The notes under the pieces: generated by a model | What the model was told of the DNA's origin: nothing | The model's database searches: none | What the model saw: only the letters and a program-made list of their open reading frames with translations | Program-made: the position numbers and the translations under genes | Part shown: piece by piece, positions 25,728-40,600 of the stretch | Layout of the letters: the number at the start of each line of letters is the position of its first letter | Numbering within the stretch: position 1 is the first letter of the stretch | DNA from: Edolisoma coerulescens | Lineage: Eukaryota; Chordata; Aves; Passeriformes; Campephagidae | Direction: 5' to 3' | DNA length: 64,000 nucleotides | Assembly (NCBI GenBank): GCA_013397115.1 | Contig: VWZW01001281.1 | Location: 620,250-684,249 of the forward strand

Positions 25728-28700
25728 ATCAGTCCCCCATGTACCTCCTAAATCTTTTGTTCAACAGCAAGAAATCAAAGGTAAATAAGCAAATAGCACA
25801 GTCCATGTACACTTGTGAGTGTAGCAGCTGAAGTTGCCTCATAGGGGACCACAAATCCAACTGCCACCAACATTTAAGAGTAAAACTAGTAAGGTCCATT
25901 TGAAATAGCACTGTGTGCCCATACTAATGACTCTATATATGTCAGGAATGGCATTTGAACACCATAAATCAATCCTCTAGATTGCCAGAAGGAGAGGAAG
26001 TTTGGTCAGAAGACGTCAAGAGATACCAGGCTGCAATAACTCATACGGGCACCTGCCTCACATTCACAGGTGGAACATCTCCAGAGATAAATATCAGGAT
26101 AACAGAGTCATTATCTAGGATTTTTTTTTGTGAGAAGGAAATCTTCAAGCATGGGATTTTGGGCGTTGTGGTTTGGTTTTGGTGTTTGTTTGTTTGTTTG
26201 TTTGTTTGTTTTTGGGGGGATGCTTTTGTTTGTTTTGTCCCCAAGAAGCAGTAAAAGAGAAATGCTGCCTCTAGTGCTGTGGCCTGCTGTAAAGGCAAAC
26301 GTTGGTGTTCAATGCTTCAGACAATGCTTTTGAATTGTAAGTTTAGTTGCTATGAAAAGGGGAGTCTTCTCTCCCTTCACCACCACATCCCTTTCCCCCA
26401 GGCAATGTGGATACGCAGTAAACAACCAGACTCTCTTTACCCTGCCCTTGCAGCACGTTTCAGTGCTGGCTTTAGGCACCAAAGGCATCAGTTCCCATTT
26501 GTGTCACTTATCGCGAAGCCGAATACATTAAAAGGTGTGGATGCAGATTCCAATGTTGGGACACAGTGCAGGAGATTGCCAAGTCTAAATGCTGGCCTGA
26601 GACATCTCTGAAAGAGTTCCAGTTGAAGCCAAGGAGTAAAATGCAATAAACTGACTTTTCTACCGCAGAGTAAAACCTGCTGAAACCATCATGTGCTAAA
26701 TCGAGGTTCGATTGGTGCAGTAAAATGCCACATTTTCAAAAACAGGACTTCAAAAGTACTCAGTACAATCCAGACCTAAATTACAGTGATGACCTTTCAG
26801 TGACTTAGATTTGGCTGTTACGAAATAAGTTTTTTTGGAGACAGGCACATCCCTTATAGAAAGGGACATGTTATTGAATTCTCATTGTACAGGAAATTCT
26901 ATTGATCCTTTCAAGCACTCCCAGAGAGGTGTCATGAACTGGAGCAGGCCCTCGAGACTGTATGTACTCTGAACAGTCTTCAGAAGTGGTTCAGTCAGGG
27001 TTAGGATAAAGGCTTGTTATTGCTTTTCTCCTGGTTTCTTGTAGGGTAAATGACTGTTTCTTCACTTCAAAGCTGTCAGTCTAATGACCCTCATCAGAAT
27101 TAATACATCTTTTATGGAAAACACGATTTTGTTTAATTGCACCATGAGGAAAATGGGACAACAGAGGAAAACAGAATGGTAAAATGATGCCTTCAGAGAT
27201 ATAAATATAGCACATAGCATTTCTAAAAAAAAGAGGGGGTGGGGGAAGCACATGCAATTTGTCCTGACAGTAGGATTAAAACACTTGGTTACATTTGTGC
27301 AAGAGACAGTTGTGGTTTCTCGAGTGAGGCTTCAAATTTTTCTTTAAACAAATGTTATTTTTTTAAAAAAATTCTTACAGGAAATGTCTCAGAAAAATGA
27401 TATTTCAATATTTTTTCCCTGATAGGGGGATAATTTAACTTCAGGAAAATGGCTGGAGCTGTAGCTTTCCTGCTGTGGGAGAAAGCAGGCTGTCTGAAAC
27501 ATGTTCAGGTCAGCTGTTGAATTTATTTATTACTCAGATTTTTCACTTACAGATGAGTATTAATTCAAGTCTTAAATTCCTGACTTTTTGCCACAGCCAT
27601 TTTTTTTTAAATAAATGGTTTTTTATGAGGACCTTTTAGGCTTTAAAGCAGAAGGTGGTGGGAATAAATAGGTTTTACACAGATCTACAAACTTCATAAA
27701 TGTAAAGCATACATGGAACAAGAAAATGAAGGTAGCATGTTTCTTTTCCCCAGCACTACTGCAAATAAAATGATTGTTTATCAATAAATACATAATGCAC
27801 TTTATGACTGCATTATAAACAGTGGGAGATGAATGAATTTCAATTACTCAGACCAACGATATTGTGCCATTCATTATATAAATCAAACCTAGGCAGGGGC
27901 CTATAAGCTTTTGCTGCTTCACTGATTTTTATTGCCATACAAAATGATAACTGGAAACCATATAGAACAAGGCAAATTAAGAATCTATTGGGGGGAAAAT
28001 GCAATTGGAAATGAACATCTTCCTGGAAGCTACATTCACGAGTCAAATGCCTTGTGAGATTTTATCTTCCATGCAAAATGTGATGATATTCCTGGGCATA
28101 TACGGTTAAATTAATTTTCCATTATCAGCATAAAAATGTAGCTGGCCAAAATAGATTAGAACTGCATAATATGTTGGATCACATTTTATTTAGGTGGAGA
28201 AGAGGAAAATATTTAATTTCAGCCTGGAATGATATTGAGCAGAATAAATGATTGAGTTCAAACAAAGAGATCATGCTTCCCGGGTGTTTTTTCTTTTGTT
28301 GCATGAATGAAATGATCCGTAAATTCATGACAAGATGATGATTTTCTCAGTTGCAGAACAGTGACAAGAAAATAAAATTATTTCTCTGTGGTCAAACAGA
28401 AACTTCTGAACCTGCTGGACTCCGGTCTCACCCTTTGAAGGATTATTCAGTTAGTTCAGGAATTATTAATCGGGAATTCAGGGGTTCAGCCAGTCAGCTT
28501 GTGCATTTTGAAGCTAAGGTAGGAAGAGGTGACCTGTGTCCTGCAGGATTTTTCTGTAAATAAACCTCATCTTCTAAATAGTTCAGCTGTAACCAGTCTG
28601 AGCAAGTGGCATCGGGGCCATTGGCCCAGGGGTCCCAGGTTTGTCCCTCTGCTAAACATATCCAGCAACCTCTGGGGGCTGGAGGATGCCCCTGCACACA

Positions 28701-31700
28701 GCCCTACATAATCCTGAAATGGAAGACCATGTTGTTGCAAGCTAGAAAAAACAGTAGGAGGAGGGTAGTATTTTGAGGGGGGTTGTGGAGTTTTTTTTCC
28801 TTATTCTACTGTTTTAGTTCTCCTTGCCATCTAAGTGTTTCTTAAGGTTGGTCAGGGGTTTTTTTAGTGGTTTGTTTTTTTTTTCCCAGCCACAATGCTG
28901 TGGAGAATTATTCAGCCTTCAGCTATTTTTTTATAAAAACTTTTGAAGAAGATATCTAGCACATGTCTTAGATTCACGTTTCAATGACAAAAGCACCTTC
29001 AAACACAACAGGCAAATATCTGCAATAGATTTATTTTGATGGCTACTTCTTGTTTCAGCCATATAGATATTATTTAATCCAATATTCAAACATTATTGAA
29101 CTGGTGATTGTTTAACCTTAAATTGAGATTTAATTGCTTTTTTTAAAATGAAATTTCTTATTTTTGGTGTTAGGTATTTCACTTCACCTCTTCAGTAGAC
29201 CAGATTTAATTTATACCTGTTTCTACTCAATCATTGAGTAGACAATACTTTGTCTGCTTTGCTAAACATTTTGTCCAATTTGCCTTTCTGTGGCCAGAAC
29301 TGAGTTATCTCTCTCCCCTATGTGGTGGAAACATCCCAACATCAATCTGCATTGAGTAAGTCCCTCAGAGGTTGATGGCACAGCTCCCATGTGCCTGGCT
29401 CCCCACAGACCTGAATGGATATCTCAGCTGAGGGAGCCTGGGAGCTAATTTCTGCTCACACCACCTCATGAGGATGGAAAACAGCCTCTTGAAACTGCAC
29501 TTAAAAAACTGCACAGGTTTAGCCTGAAAGAGCATTGAACAAATCCTCTGGTACTGTTCATTGTGCAGGAGTTCATGTAGTGAGTGCTATGGGTGAGTGG
29601 AGCCTCCGGAAGAAATACACAGCCCACTATAAACATAATGAAAAAGAGAGGCATTTTCTCAAGCTGTTGCAATGTCATCTCTGTGCAAGACCATCAAAGC
29701 AGTGGTAAGAAGGCTTCTCAGCCATGAAAGCGCTGAGCCTGTTGATATGCAGGGAGATGGATGTTAAATGACTTAACAAAAGAAAAATGATTCCTTCAGA
29801 TTATGGGATTTTGCTGAAGCCATAGAGGGAATAGATACTGCCTTGTTAGACTAGACTGTGTTTATTAAACAGCAGAGCAGTTTGGCTTAATAAAATATAT
29901 AAGCTAAGAATAATGGAACAGTGGTTTGTCCACTGTAAGTTCATTTTTACATGTTTTGTGTATCATAATTAAAACTGCTCATAGCTTCTTATGCTCCATA
30001 CCAGAAGTCTCATGTGCTCAGCCGCGTCCCTGGTTCTTGTGGGTTTTTAATTGTCTTATCACCGGGTTTTGTGAAAGATATTCCTTTTCCTTGCAGGTCT
30101 CACTTGTATCTATGGACCACTGTATTTCTAAGAAACAGTAGTGCCCTCCTAATTCAGATACATCCTATGTGGGCAACCAGATGCAACAAGATACATTGAA
30201 ACAAACAGTAAACAATGGTAATTCACCTAATTTTACCAGTAACAGCAATGTCTTAGGGTAACTTTAGTAAGTTAAATCTGGTTGAAATCATTGTCAAAAT
30301 AAATTTTTCAGTTTGAGTTCTTTGTGATACAAAGCAGGTGTTTAAACAGCCAACACTTATTTTAGCAGAATTCTAAATGTCAGTTTAAAATGCAGGATTC
30401 CTATATTTTAGGAACAAGAAGTAAGAAGAAAACTCTTCAGGGAAGTAAGGATGTAGTATATAAAAATAGAGTTAATTTAAAAAAATTAATTCATGGACAA
30501 AATCCCCACTGTTCTCCCTCCCCCCCGGCTTACGCCCAAGTGGAAAGTGGAAGTGGCAGCTCTTGTGGTAAAACATTCCTTGGTCTGTGTTGGAGTAAAT
30601 GAAAAACCATTAAATGGATAATAGAAAAACAGTGCAATCAGAATCCATCAATAAAAGGATGGCATGCAATTGCTAAAGACAGCCCTTCCTAAATGTAGCT
30701 TTATTGCCAGAGGATGGAAAATTGAGAGAGAATGTGCGAACAACTGAATTTATGGTAATGGTATATAAGCGTATTGTGTCACCAGAGGAAATGTAAAAGA
30801 CAAAATACACCAATGTCTCATGGAAACCCTGTGTTTCACCCATTATCTCTTGGTACTGGAAACTGTAATATTCTGATATTAAAATCTAATTCATTGGGAA
30901 GTGCATGAGGAGGCAGTGAGGGTGATATTCTGCTCTGTGCCTGCTTTAAGGGGAGTTGTTGGACTAAAAGCGATTCAAGGCACAAGCAATGACACAAGCT
31001 TGTTCCTGTGTACTCCAAGTAGCTTTGTTCCTTTAGCTTCAGTGATACCTCGATGGTCTGATGCTCTTACCTTGGCAGTTTATGGGTAAATTACCTTGAG
31101 ATAATTTCAGTCAACTTGAATTTTAAGCCTGTTTGAAAATGCACTGTCACTATTGAACTAGCAGAGGTGACTGGTAAATTACAGGCAGGAAGAAAACAAT
31201 TCACGGATGGGCTCAGAGATGGAGCCTCCCAATAACCAGATAAACTGGAAAGGGGAAAACCAACTTCTGCTGCAGGTCACAGATACTTTCTCTGGACCAA
31301 GCCCCAGACAAAGCCTTAATGAGCTAACCCTGTGGCTGGAAAACCACAGGCACCAGCAAACTTTAGCTTTGAGACAGACTGCACTCCGCAGTCAGACCCG
31401 CCTTGAGGGAGGGATAGGGAAGGCTTTCCCGTAAGGCTTATTTTGATTTTTATGTGCAAAGAAATTGCTGGCACGTTTTCAGAGGTTATTTATGCGTGGG
31501 TTTGGGGTTTTTTTACTCCATGTCCCCACCTCGTGGTGCCAGCAGACTGTTTCAGCAGCTATGTCTCCCCTGATGACCATGGGGGGTTCCAGGTGTCCCT
31601 GCTTCTGCCCTGTCCACACTGCTGCTCCCATATAACCAACCCTGCACAATACTGCTGGCTGGACCAGAGAAATGCCCCAGCATTAAAGGAAGTTGGGGAT

Positions 31701-34059
31701 TTTTATTTTTTATTTTTTTTTTAATGTGTAGAGAACAAGCACGGTGTGTTTGGATGCACTCTGGATAGAGCAGTGGGTATGGATGGGTATGACTGAGTTG
31801 CTAATCCTTGATGAGTTGAGAGTCTAAAAATAATTCTCTGCAAAGTACTGAGGGGATGCAGGATTTTCTAGACTTATCTTCTGTAGATTTTGGGTTGACA
31901 GTAGTGCTTGGAAACAGAACAAATAAGAATAAAATATCCCGGGTCAGCACACGTCATTCAGGAGCACCTGCTCTCCCTGAATGGGCACAGACACTGCTGA
32001 GCCAAAGTTCAGCTAAACTATTTTTTTGTCTAAGTCCGCTGCAAAGACTGAACCTGCAGACAAGTTTCCCATACTAAAAAGTCCTAGATTGGACGAACAG
32101 AGCAAATCCATCTTTATAAAATAATAATTAAAAATCTAATTTCTGGGGGTTACTCCCCAGATCTCAATAGCAAACACTAAGAACGGAAGATGGAGAGTTT
32201 TGAAAATGGTAGAAGGTTGCTATGAGGTAACCAGCAGTGAGAAACGTGAGGTTTCAAAGCAGTATGGGCCCAAGGAGAGCCCAAAGAACTTAATTGGAGC
32301 AATGAAAGTAAGTAGCAGCAGCCTGTCTCAGCCTAGCCCCATGGAGAGCTGAGCTCGGAGAACGCCACTAGGTGTGAACAAAAATCCAAGAGTGTCCAGC
32401 TGAGGTGGTGGGAGAAACTACCACCAGGCAAAATAGCTGTGAACCAAGCCTCTGTTTTAAAGGTAAAACCTTGACTTGGGCTGTGGCACTGCCTGGTGTC
32501 TCTTTCCTTGAAAACATTCATTAAACATGTAATTAGTACATGTTACAGTGTTGCTGCTATTAATGACTCTACCTGTCTTGAAGGAAAATATTTCTGATTT
32601 ATGAATACGTTAGGTTTTTGTTGTTGTTTTTGTTTTACACGGTTTTGCCCGAAGCATAACAATTACTGTATCTCTGAAAAGCCCATAAATGACAGAGGCA
32701 CAGCAATGTGAGTTCTCTTGAAAGATTTAAGCCTGTCGTTTCAAGAAGTGTAGTTGTCTTGGCAGCAAACAAGGATTTAAGTACCTTTGAGACATTTGCC
32801 TTTAATTGTAGAGGAATGGCATCGCCAGCTGCAAAAATGTTTAACCTTCAGAATTGCTAGTCTTATTCATTAGCATCTCGTTGAGGCACTGATTACAAAT
32901 ATGAGGGCTGGGAGAGATACCTGTAGATGGCTGCCTTGGCTGGGGGGCAGGCAGAGCCATGGGGTTCAGCTGAGTCTGGCCTCAGGGGACCTCTAAAGAG
33001 TCTATTTGAGGAGCAAAAGGTCTGAGCATGGTAACATAAGGTCACAGACACCTGTACCTTTAGTGGGGAGGGGGAGAAGTCACAAGCCTGATAAAGCTGG
33101 GGAGTGCCTGTGGGGATCTTGAGGTCTGGGGTGGTGTCTGGTCACGTTCCTTTGTAGGGCACAACGGCTGTGTCATGCTGTTTCCCCCATCTTCACCTGG
33201 GGCATACAGGAGTTGGATGCATCTGGTGCCTCAGAAAAGTACCTCAGAGCCCACAGGGAGTGGGGAGGAGGTACCTTGGCTTCAGCCAGAGCAGCTCAAG
33301 ATCTGTGCCCTTTTTCTGTACCAACAGAGCTCCTGTGATGAAAGGTATATACCTGGAAAATATTTTTTATTTTTAATTCCATTTTTTCCAGATTATTTTC
33401 TATACTAAGAAAAAAAATTATTTTTTTTTTTTTAAATCACCAACAGAAATGAAAATGGATAAAAGCTTTATGACTGTGCAGCCTCTCTAATTACAAATGC
33501 TTCAAACCTTGCTTGTCAGGGAGCTGTGCTGGACTTTGCGAGTGCTGCTATGCAGCCACAGCTGCTGCTTTCTCCCCAGGAGCTGCCTCCCCAGCACGGT
33601 GGTGATTTGGTGAGCTCTGCCAGGCTGCCTGCGTGAAATCACAGGCTGGTTGTAAGGAGTGCTCAGCAGGCAGTCCTTGCCCTTTCTGCCCCCTCCAGCT
33701 CCCCAGCCAGGATTCCTAATTTAGTCAGCTGTCTTTTAGCATAGGTCTGATTCAGTATTGTATTTGTCATCCCCAGCTTCCTTGATTCAATGGCTGAAAA
33801 GCAGCAAACACAACACTGCACCTGGTGAGGTCCAACACTGTAGAAATGCCTGTCTAAAGGCTGGAGCTGGGCTTTCCTTTTATATAAAGTGAGTGAGTTA
33901 TTTACAGGGAATTTTTTCTTACAGAGAACTCTGTGTTTCCTTGTCAATCACTGACTTCTGCCAGGTACTCAGATTTCATTCCAGGTCTGTTCACCATCAG
34001 CCCTGTCTTCAATTTATTCCATATAAGTTGAGATGCTGTAATTGGACTTCTCCAAGTCT
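25728..34059. other. AT-rich gene desert
   Basis: No supported gene or recognisable transposon across about 8 kb, apart from a short tetranucleotide repeat. Open frames are short and random in appearance. Confidence 0.55.
26184..26213. repeat. (GTTT)n microsatellite
   Basis: About seven GTTT units in tandem, ending in a G run. Confidence 0.9.
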
Positions 34060-34140
34060 ACACAGCCTTGTCTTAAAGCATGCCAAGTGTCTTATCCAGG
34101 CTTTGATTACTTCTCTGATGGACTACAGACATCCTGTTCG
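34060..34140 (+). mobile_element. Possible ancient L2-like LINE fragment
   Basis: The + frame reads LKHAKCLIQALITSLMDY, which resembles the reverse-transcriptase segment of L2/CR1-clade LINEs that usually reads like LIHAFVTSRLDYCN. The match is short and the following CN is lost, so this is a tentative call. It lies inside a 117-codon open frame (33893-34246) that is otherwise unrecognisable. Confidence 0.35.
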
Positions 34141-34560
34141 TTTGTTTATTAGGCATCTTTTTATCTCAGTTGTAGACTTAGGAAACTCCATCATTTCAGT
34201 TGCACAGCTCCAGCAATTAGGCTTCCTGCTTTTCTGGTCTGGCTAGTGCTGCCTTACCCTGTATAAAGAGCAGAAGGAGGTGCAAGAAAGAAAACATTAC
34301 CACTGGGAGCAGTCAGCAGTATAAGGTAAGAACCCTGGTCATACACACCCTACGCTGAATCCTATCAAGCTGGGGTGTTGAGCAGAACAAAAAGGTGCTA
34401 ACACAAGGCCAGCAACCAAAATTATCAATAACATAGATTATGATTAAAAAAAAAAAAAAGTAGGTAAATTAGAATAAAAGACTTTTTTTTCAGAATTTTT
34501 TTCCTAGCAGCACAGGTTGAAGAGTAGCAGAATGACCCATTCCTGGGAAGTAGTCAGTCT

Positions 34561-34675
34561 GGTTGGGTGGGGCTTTGAACAACCCAGCCTAATAAAAAAT
34601 GTCCCTGCCCATGACAGGGGGTTGGACTAGATGATCTTTGAAGGTCTCTTTCAGCCCAAACCAGTCTGTGAATCT
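34561..34675 (+). mobile_element. CR1 LINE 3' tail
   Basis: GGTTGGGTGGGGCTTTGAAC, CCTGCCCATGACAGGGGG and TTGGACTAGATGATCTTTGA are hallmark pieces of the avian CR1 3' untranslated end, in + orientation. The copy is extremely 5'-truncated and carries no coding sequence. Confidence 0.85.
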
Positions 34676-37600
34676 AAAAAAAACTGCTTATTGCCTTTTT
34701 CCATTGTCAACCCATACCAATTACACATTCACTGGAAGATGAGCTTGGCCTGGGGTTGCAGATATACATCTGAATCTTCATCAAATGGCAACATGCACCT
34801 AACAGGCTGCTGAAGTACAAATATTCTGACTTTTCACCTGCAATAATACCAGAAGTTAGTAAAATATTGAGGATTTATAAATGCCATTTATCCCCTGGAG
34901 AAAGGAGCCTGACTGGAATGCATTTGAAGGCGCTGCAAATTAGAAATGTTTTAATCATGTATTCCCACTGGTGAGCACACTTAACAGCAGCAAATATTTA
35001 TCCAGATGGATGAATGCAAGAATCAGGTTTGGCCTCAAGCTGTCACTGCTCCGAGCCACTCACATATGTCACTGGTGGGTCTTGCTGACATGTCATCTTC
35101 CTTGCTGAGAGCATCCGGGTGTCTTCAGCTGCTTGCCAGCCCTTCCCTCCCCTCCCTGGGTTGCTCCCACTCACTCTTCAGGCTGTGCCAAGTACCTCAG
35201 CCACTGGAGAAGGCCCATCTGCCAGCCTTTCACAGGGGAACAATTTGGGGCTGTTTTTCTGGAGGTCAGCAGTACTGCCAGGATCTTGTATGATTTCAAC
35301 AGGCTACACGAGCCTGACAAAAAGGTTAAATCAGACACTTGCCTGGCACAGTTTTAATTGCCCAACAGGACAGTGCAGGGTACTGCCAGCCAGTGCTGCT
35401 GCTCATTTAGCTGCCCTTAAATGTTGTTCAGGCAGTAAGGAGTTTTAATAAATTATTGCTGAGCAAGGAGATGGATATAGTGCTGTGCCATAGAACAGGA
35501 CATTTTTAAACTAATTCCAGTCTTTCTGGGTCACAGTTCAGCTTCTTTCCTCTGAACTCTTGAAGGGGAATCCAGTCTATGCCCAGTGTTAAGGTCAGTT
35601 TTCTGAGCCCTTTTGACAGAGGCATGAATGCCTTCATTTTTCACATAGAGAGCCTGATCCCATAACTCAAATGAGGAAGCCACCTCGTAGGCATGGCATG
35701 AATCAGCAGGGGAAACTGGCCTTTATGTGCAGGGTCTGAGACCCAAAAAGTGTTGCTTCCATCCTCTTGACAAGTTTCTGTAGTAAGATTAACTGTAGCT
35801 GACATAATTTTAAGGCTAAATCCTGAAAAAGTCTGGAATAATGCAGGTGAAGTTCTACTGTTAAAAATGCAACAGGCTATTATGGAAGGGCATTTTGAGA
35901 ACGATGATCATAATGAATGATGATCATAATGGCAGCAAAAGTGCATCAGGACTAAGTTGCCAGAGCAGTTTCAGGGCAAGTTTTGTTCCTGCTTTCCAGT
36001 AGAAAAAAATTCCTGTGTTCCGGCTAGCTTATTCAGGCCCAGAAACCTGGGTGCTTAAAATTCCTTGAGAGCTATGTAGTTATGGATTTAACTATACAGG
36101 CACAAAATGTTTCCTTCGACTGATTCTCCATGCAAAGGGAAATTGCAGATGTGGATTGAGTTTTCTCACTTGAGAGCTGCAGGAGGCTGCGAAAGGCGGT
36201 GCCAGAGGCGCCCTAACCAGCTCTTCTCCCCACACCACAGCAGGAGCACCAGCCTTGGCCTGCAAAGTAGCAGCTTTAAAAAGCCCCCCCCCCAACATCA
36301 GCTGCATGATTCAGAGGTCTCTCCACTTAATGTACTCAGGAAAGATAGGCAGGGCACAGAGTCCCAAATGCCTGGAATCCAAGGAGGCTGGGAAAAGCTG
36401 GCCAGAGCAGGTGGCTGTTTACACATGGCAGGGGCCAAATGTGCTCCATGAAGCTTTTCCCCAGTGGCCTGGCAGGCCAGGCAGTGGCCCTGTTTCTTAG
36501 CCACTCTCAGGGTTTATTGCTTTGGGCTTGAAATTAATACGATTTGTCATAAAAAATATGCACACTGACCATCCGTGTTAATAATTAACTTAATGAGGAT
36601 CAAACCACCTCTAGCCCATCCCAGAGAAGTTAATTGAGGGGATTGTGTTTATAATCTGCCTTGAGAGTCCTAATCTTCTCTTCCGACTCTGCCAAGTCAC
36701 GGATTGATTGATTGATTTTGGTCTCTTGGAGCAAAATAACAACCTCCTGAGACAGACTTTGGCAGTTTCCCAAAGAGAAAGTACACAGTGTGGGGAACCA
36801 GGAAAAAAATACAAGCTTCTCTGTTGTGTTTAAATGTGGGTTGCTAATTCCTGCTTCCTAGAAAATGCGAAGCAGTAAATGTCAAGCTTTTAGGTGCACT
36901 TCAGGTCCTATGGAAAAGCTGTTGCTGTTGGCAAGGAACTTGTGTTGTTTTGTACAGACGATGGATGGTGAAGTTTTTTTCTGAGCACTGGTGTGGGGGG
37001 TTAAATAAAACAAAACAGAAGGTCATGCCTGCTTGTTGTGGGGTGGTGGGTGAGGTCTTGCAGGGGTAACTCCCAGGTCTGGGAACCTCTGGTCCAGAGG
37101 AACTGCCTGGCTGCTGGAGCTATGCTACACAGAGCAGGTCAGGGGCTGGCAAAACATGACTCTGGTGAGGGAAGGAAAGGTCAGCCATAGAGAAATACTG
37201 CTGAAAACTGCAACTGAAAATGGAACATTGCAGGAAAATATGCTGGAGAGCCTGTCAAGAGATCTAATTCTTCATGTTGTGCCAAAGTCAGACTAACTGC
37301 ACCTAAGCTATTTTTGGTCAATATTTTTTAGAGGTAATAATTCTAATAATAAGATAGCTAATATACTTGCTCTGTTCAGTATTTTGTCCTTTTTGAAACA
37401 GCTGATGACCTCCCTGAAAAAAAAAAAATCCTTAGCTCTTTCCTGTGGGCAACCAGTGTACCAATCCCATAAAACTGGGCATGTACTTTTTCTGTTCAGG
37501 AAAAGTAAGCAATCCTCCCTAGGATCCCAAGGAATACACTTGTTGCATCCAGAGTTTTCAGATCTGGGCAGCATCCACACTGCTATAATAAAACTTACCT

Positions 37601-40600
37601 TCTGGGTGAATGGACTACATTTCGTAGACTGCTTCTTTCCCTTTTTGTTTTATATATGGGTTGTTAAAAGCTTCCATTGTACAAGCCACTGAACCGTATA
37701 TGAATTTTCTTTGAACTTACATTTTTCTCATTATTCACTTCACTCTCTTCAGCTTCTTGGGAATGAGAGCCAGTGCAAAGCAGGAAGCCTGTCAGGGAAG
37801 TCCAATATCTGAGGGTGTTATGAGATTACAGACCCAATCTAATAAGGATAGATTAGTTTTATTTCCAATTTAGCCACGAGCATTTCTGGTTGAGCCAGAT
37901 ATTAAATCAGACTTCTAAAATTGTACCTGTACTCAGAGCAGCTGGTCAGCTGTACTGATCTCCAGGCCCAGTACTTGCTTTTGCATCTTGAAAGACCACA
38001 GCCAAGACATGGCAGAAGCACTGCAAGCCAAATGTATCTCTGGTGTATTCAGGTAAATCACTGAAATGAGCCTGAAGCGATTTTGATCCAGCCTCCTGCA
38101 AACAGATCTTTGGCTTCTAAACTTGTGTTTTTCTTGCACTTCTGTGGTGGGCTTTTTTTATTCCTCCTTGACAAGCTCTTTGCTGCACGGTATCATCTGT
38201 TAGAGAAATACACCATGTGACTCAGTGAATTTTAAGGGAGAAAGGATGACCAGCAATGGCCACAGCTGCCAGAGTGTGCATGATGTTTGGTGCTGCAGCT
38301 GTCAGGCAGCTGAGCAGGGGACAGGGGAGGAAAGGGTTCTCTGGAGAGTCTGATTCACACAAGTCAACTTTGTTCCGTTCTGTAATGAGAGATTTTTTTT
38401 TTCTTATTTGCAATTAAAATGTCAAATAGACTATTTGATTTGTGCTCAGTCACAGTGCAATTCTCCAGCTTACTGACTTTCACAAGTCTTGCAAGATGCT
38501 GTCTTTTTTTTTTTTTAAATCCAGTTACAATAACAGACTGAAATTCATTTACTGAAATCATTGATTTTCCAGGGGGCAGAAGGTGGCTTCAGCCTTTTGG
38601 TAAAGAAGACCTGGGTAACGTGAGTGGCTTCCCTTGTCTACAGAGTGGTGCTTTTTTGGGACACAGTCTGGAAGCACCCAGGAGCCACCCATCAACTTGG
38701 GCAGTTAAACCCACCGAGCCACTACATATTCATTTTGAAAATGGAGGCAATCATGCAAAATAGAAGTTAACTGCTCTGCTGGAGGTCTCAAATGATTTCA
38801 TTGCCATTAGCAGCATTGCTAAGCTTAATCAGCTGTGGAGAAGTTAAAGCAACCTCATTTCAGGCAGAGGAAGAACAGTGTTCAGTCGAGTGGTGCCTGT
38901 GTGTCAGTGGGTCACAAGTAGGCTCCTGGGAATGGTTAGGGCACACATCAGTGACTGGGACGGAAATAGTATTGAGGACAAGGGGTCAGACTGGGAGGAG
39001 GGCTAGAGAGGATGACTACTAACCTACCCTTTGTTCACAATCAAAACTTCAGTTCAGGTGGCACTCAGGGATGATTTTCATTACTTGGTTGTTCTTTCTC
39101 CGTTTTATGCAAAAAAGGTGTGAACAGTGACTCTTTTAAATCCCCATTAGCTGAGATATGAAGTTTCACTGAAAGAAGCAGCAGCAGTGTGGGCCCTGGC
39201 TAGTATTGTTTTGGGAGGTGACAGATTCCGCTAGAAACTGAAGATGTATTTTACATGGACAGTGACCCTTACAAATCAACCTGAAAGTGGAAGTCTTTCT
39301 TAATTTTAGTGGTGGTTGAAACATTAGGAAGTCATATTGAATGTTGAAAGAGGGGTTTTCTGTTGAAAACCACCTTAATTCTCCATCCTTTTCTTCAGCT
39401 ACTTGGCCAGGAGCGCTCTGGAAGGACTCTGGTGTTCAGTGCACGCTGCCGCACTAAAAACTCCTTGCGGGCTCCTTCGGGCAGGTTCACGTTATGCCTT
39501 CGAGCACAGAGTGAACCAAAAGGATTCACATCTGCAGTAGCTACATGTTACTCTGCTTATGGTGTGGAGAATTACATTATGCAGAAATATCCAAGAAGTT
39601 TCCTACTCTCCAATTTTACCTTCTAGCTGCTGCTGTGCTGTGTTTATCCCACCTGACTGCAGGCTGTTAACTCTATTGAGATACCCAGATTTAGGAATGC
39701 ATTCATCCCACGCTGTGCTCGTATAAAGAGCACTCTTTATAAAAAGGCTCTGCGCTGCCTTCTGGAGATGACTCCCCTCTTTCCAGGACCTGGGTGAGGT
39801 GTCCTGCTCTGCAAGGCTCCAGGCTAACGCACCTCAAGGGTCCAAACACAGGCTCCACTGAGATACGCTTTCTCCTCTGCAGAGTCAGGCTCAACATGAG
39901 AAACAACCTCTGTTTTCCTTTTCTCATTTGTACTTCGCCACCTTTTCTAAAGAGACGGGGAATTACAGTTTAGTGGACAATTTAATAGATGATGGATGTG
40001 ATAGGAGTAGTATCTCATTTTCCTGTGGTTGCTTCTGACATGCTGATGGCGTGAAAGGTATTTAAAAGCTACAAAGATACTGTATGCAAACAAATTCATT
40101 AACATATGATGCTTTCAAAATATTTTGTCAAAAAAAACCCCTCCAAGTTATGGTTCTCAGTATCACCATAAACTTGGCCTTTTGTTGTTGTAAATTATTT
40201 GATTCTTTTTTTTAATAAAGACAGCTGTGCTGCCCTCAAATTGTCACTGCTACTGTATCTGAAGTTAACTTTCACACCTTTAATCTTTTCTATTTGATGT
40301 GTTTCTTCAGTGGTGAATTCTAACCAGTTTGCTGTGTTGCACCCTGGCCAGGTGGCTGTGTGCCTTCAAGAAGGTATTTGCATACAATAGTATAGATGAA
40401 TTTAAATTAGTTGGAGAACACAATCCATTGGAGATAGTCTGCATGGTAAAATGAGCTGTACAACCTGTCTAGGTTTATATCACTTCAGAAGTGAACTTGA
40501 GCTTTGCGGTTCTGATCAAGTGGTCTGTTGCTTATCTTGTGAACTCCCTCTGTCATGCACTGATGGCAAACAAAAAAACCAACTCTCAGTCCAGAACTAC

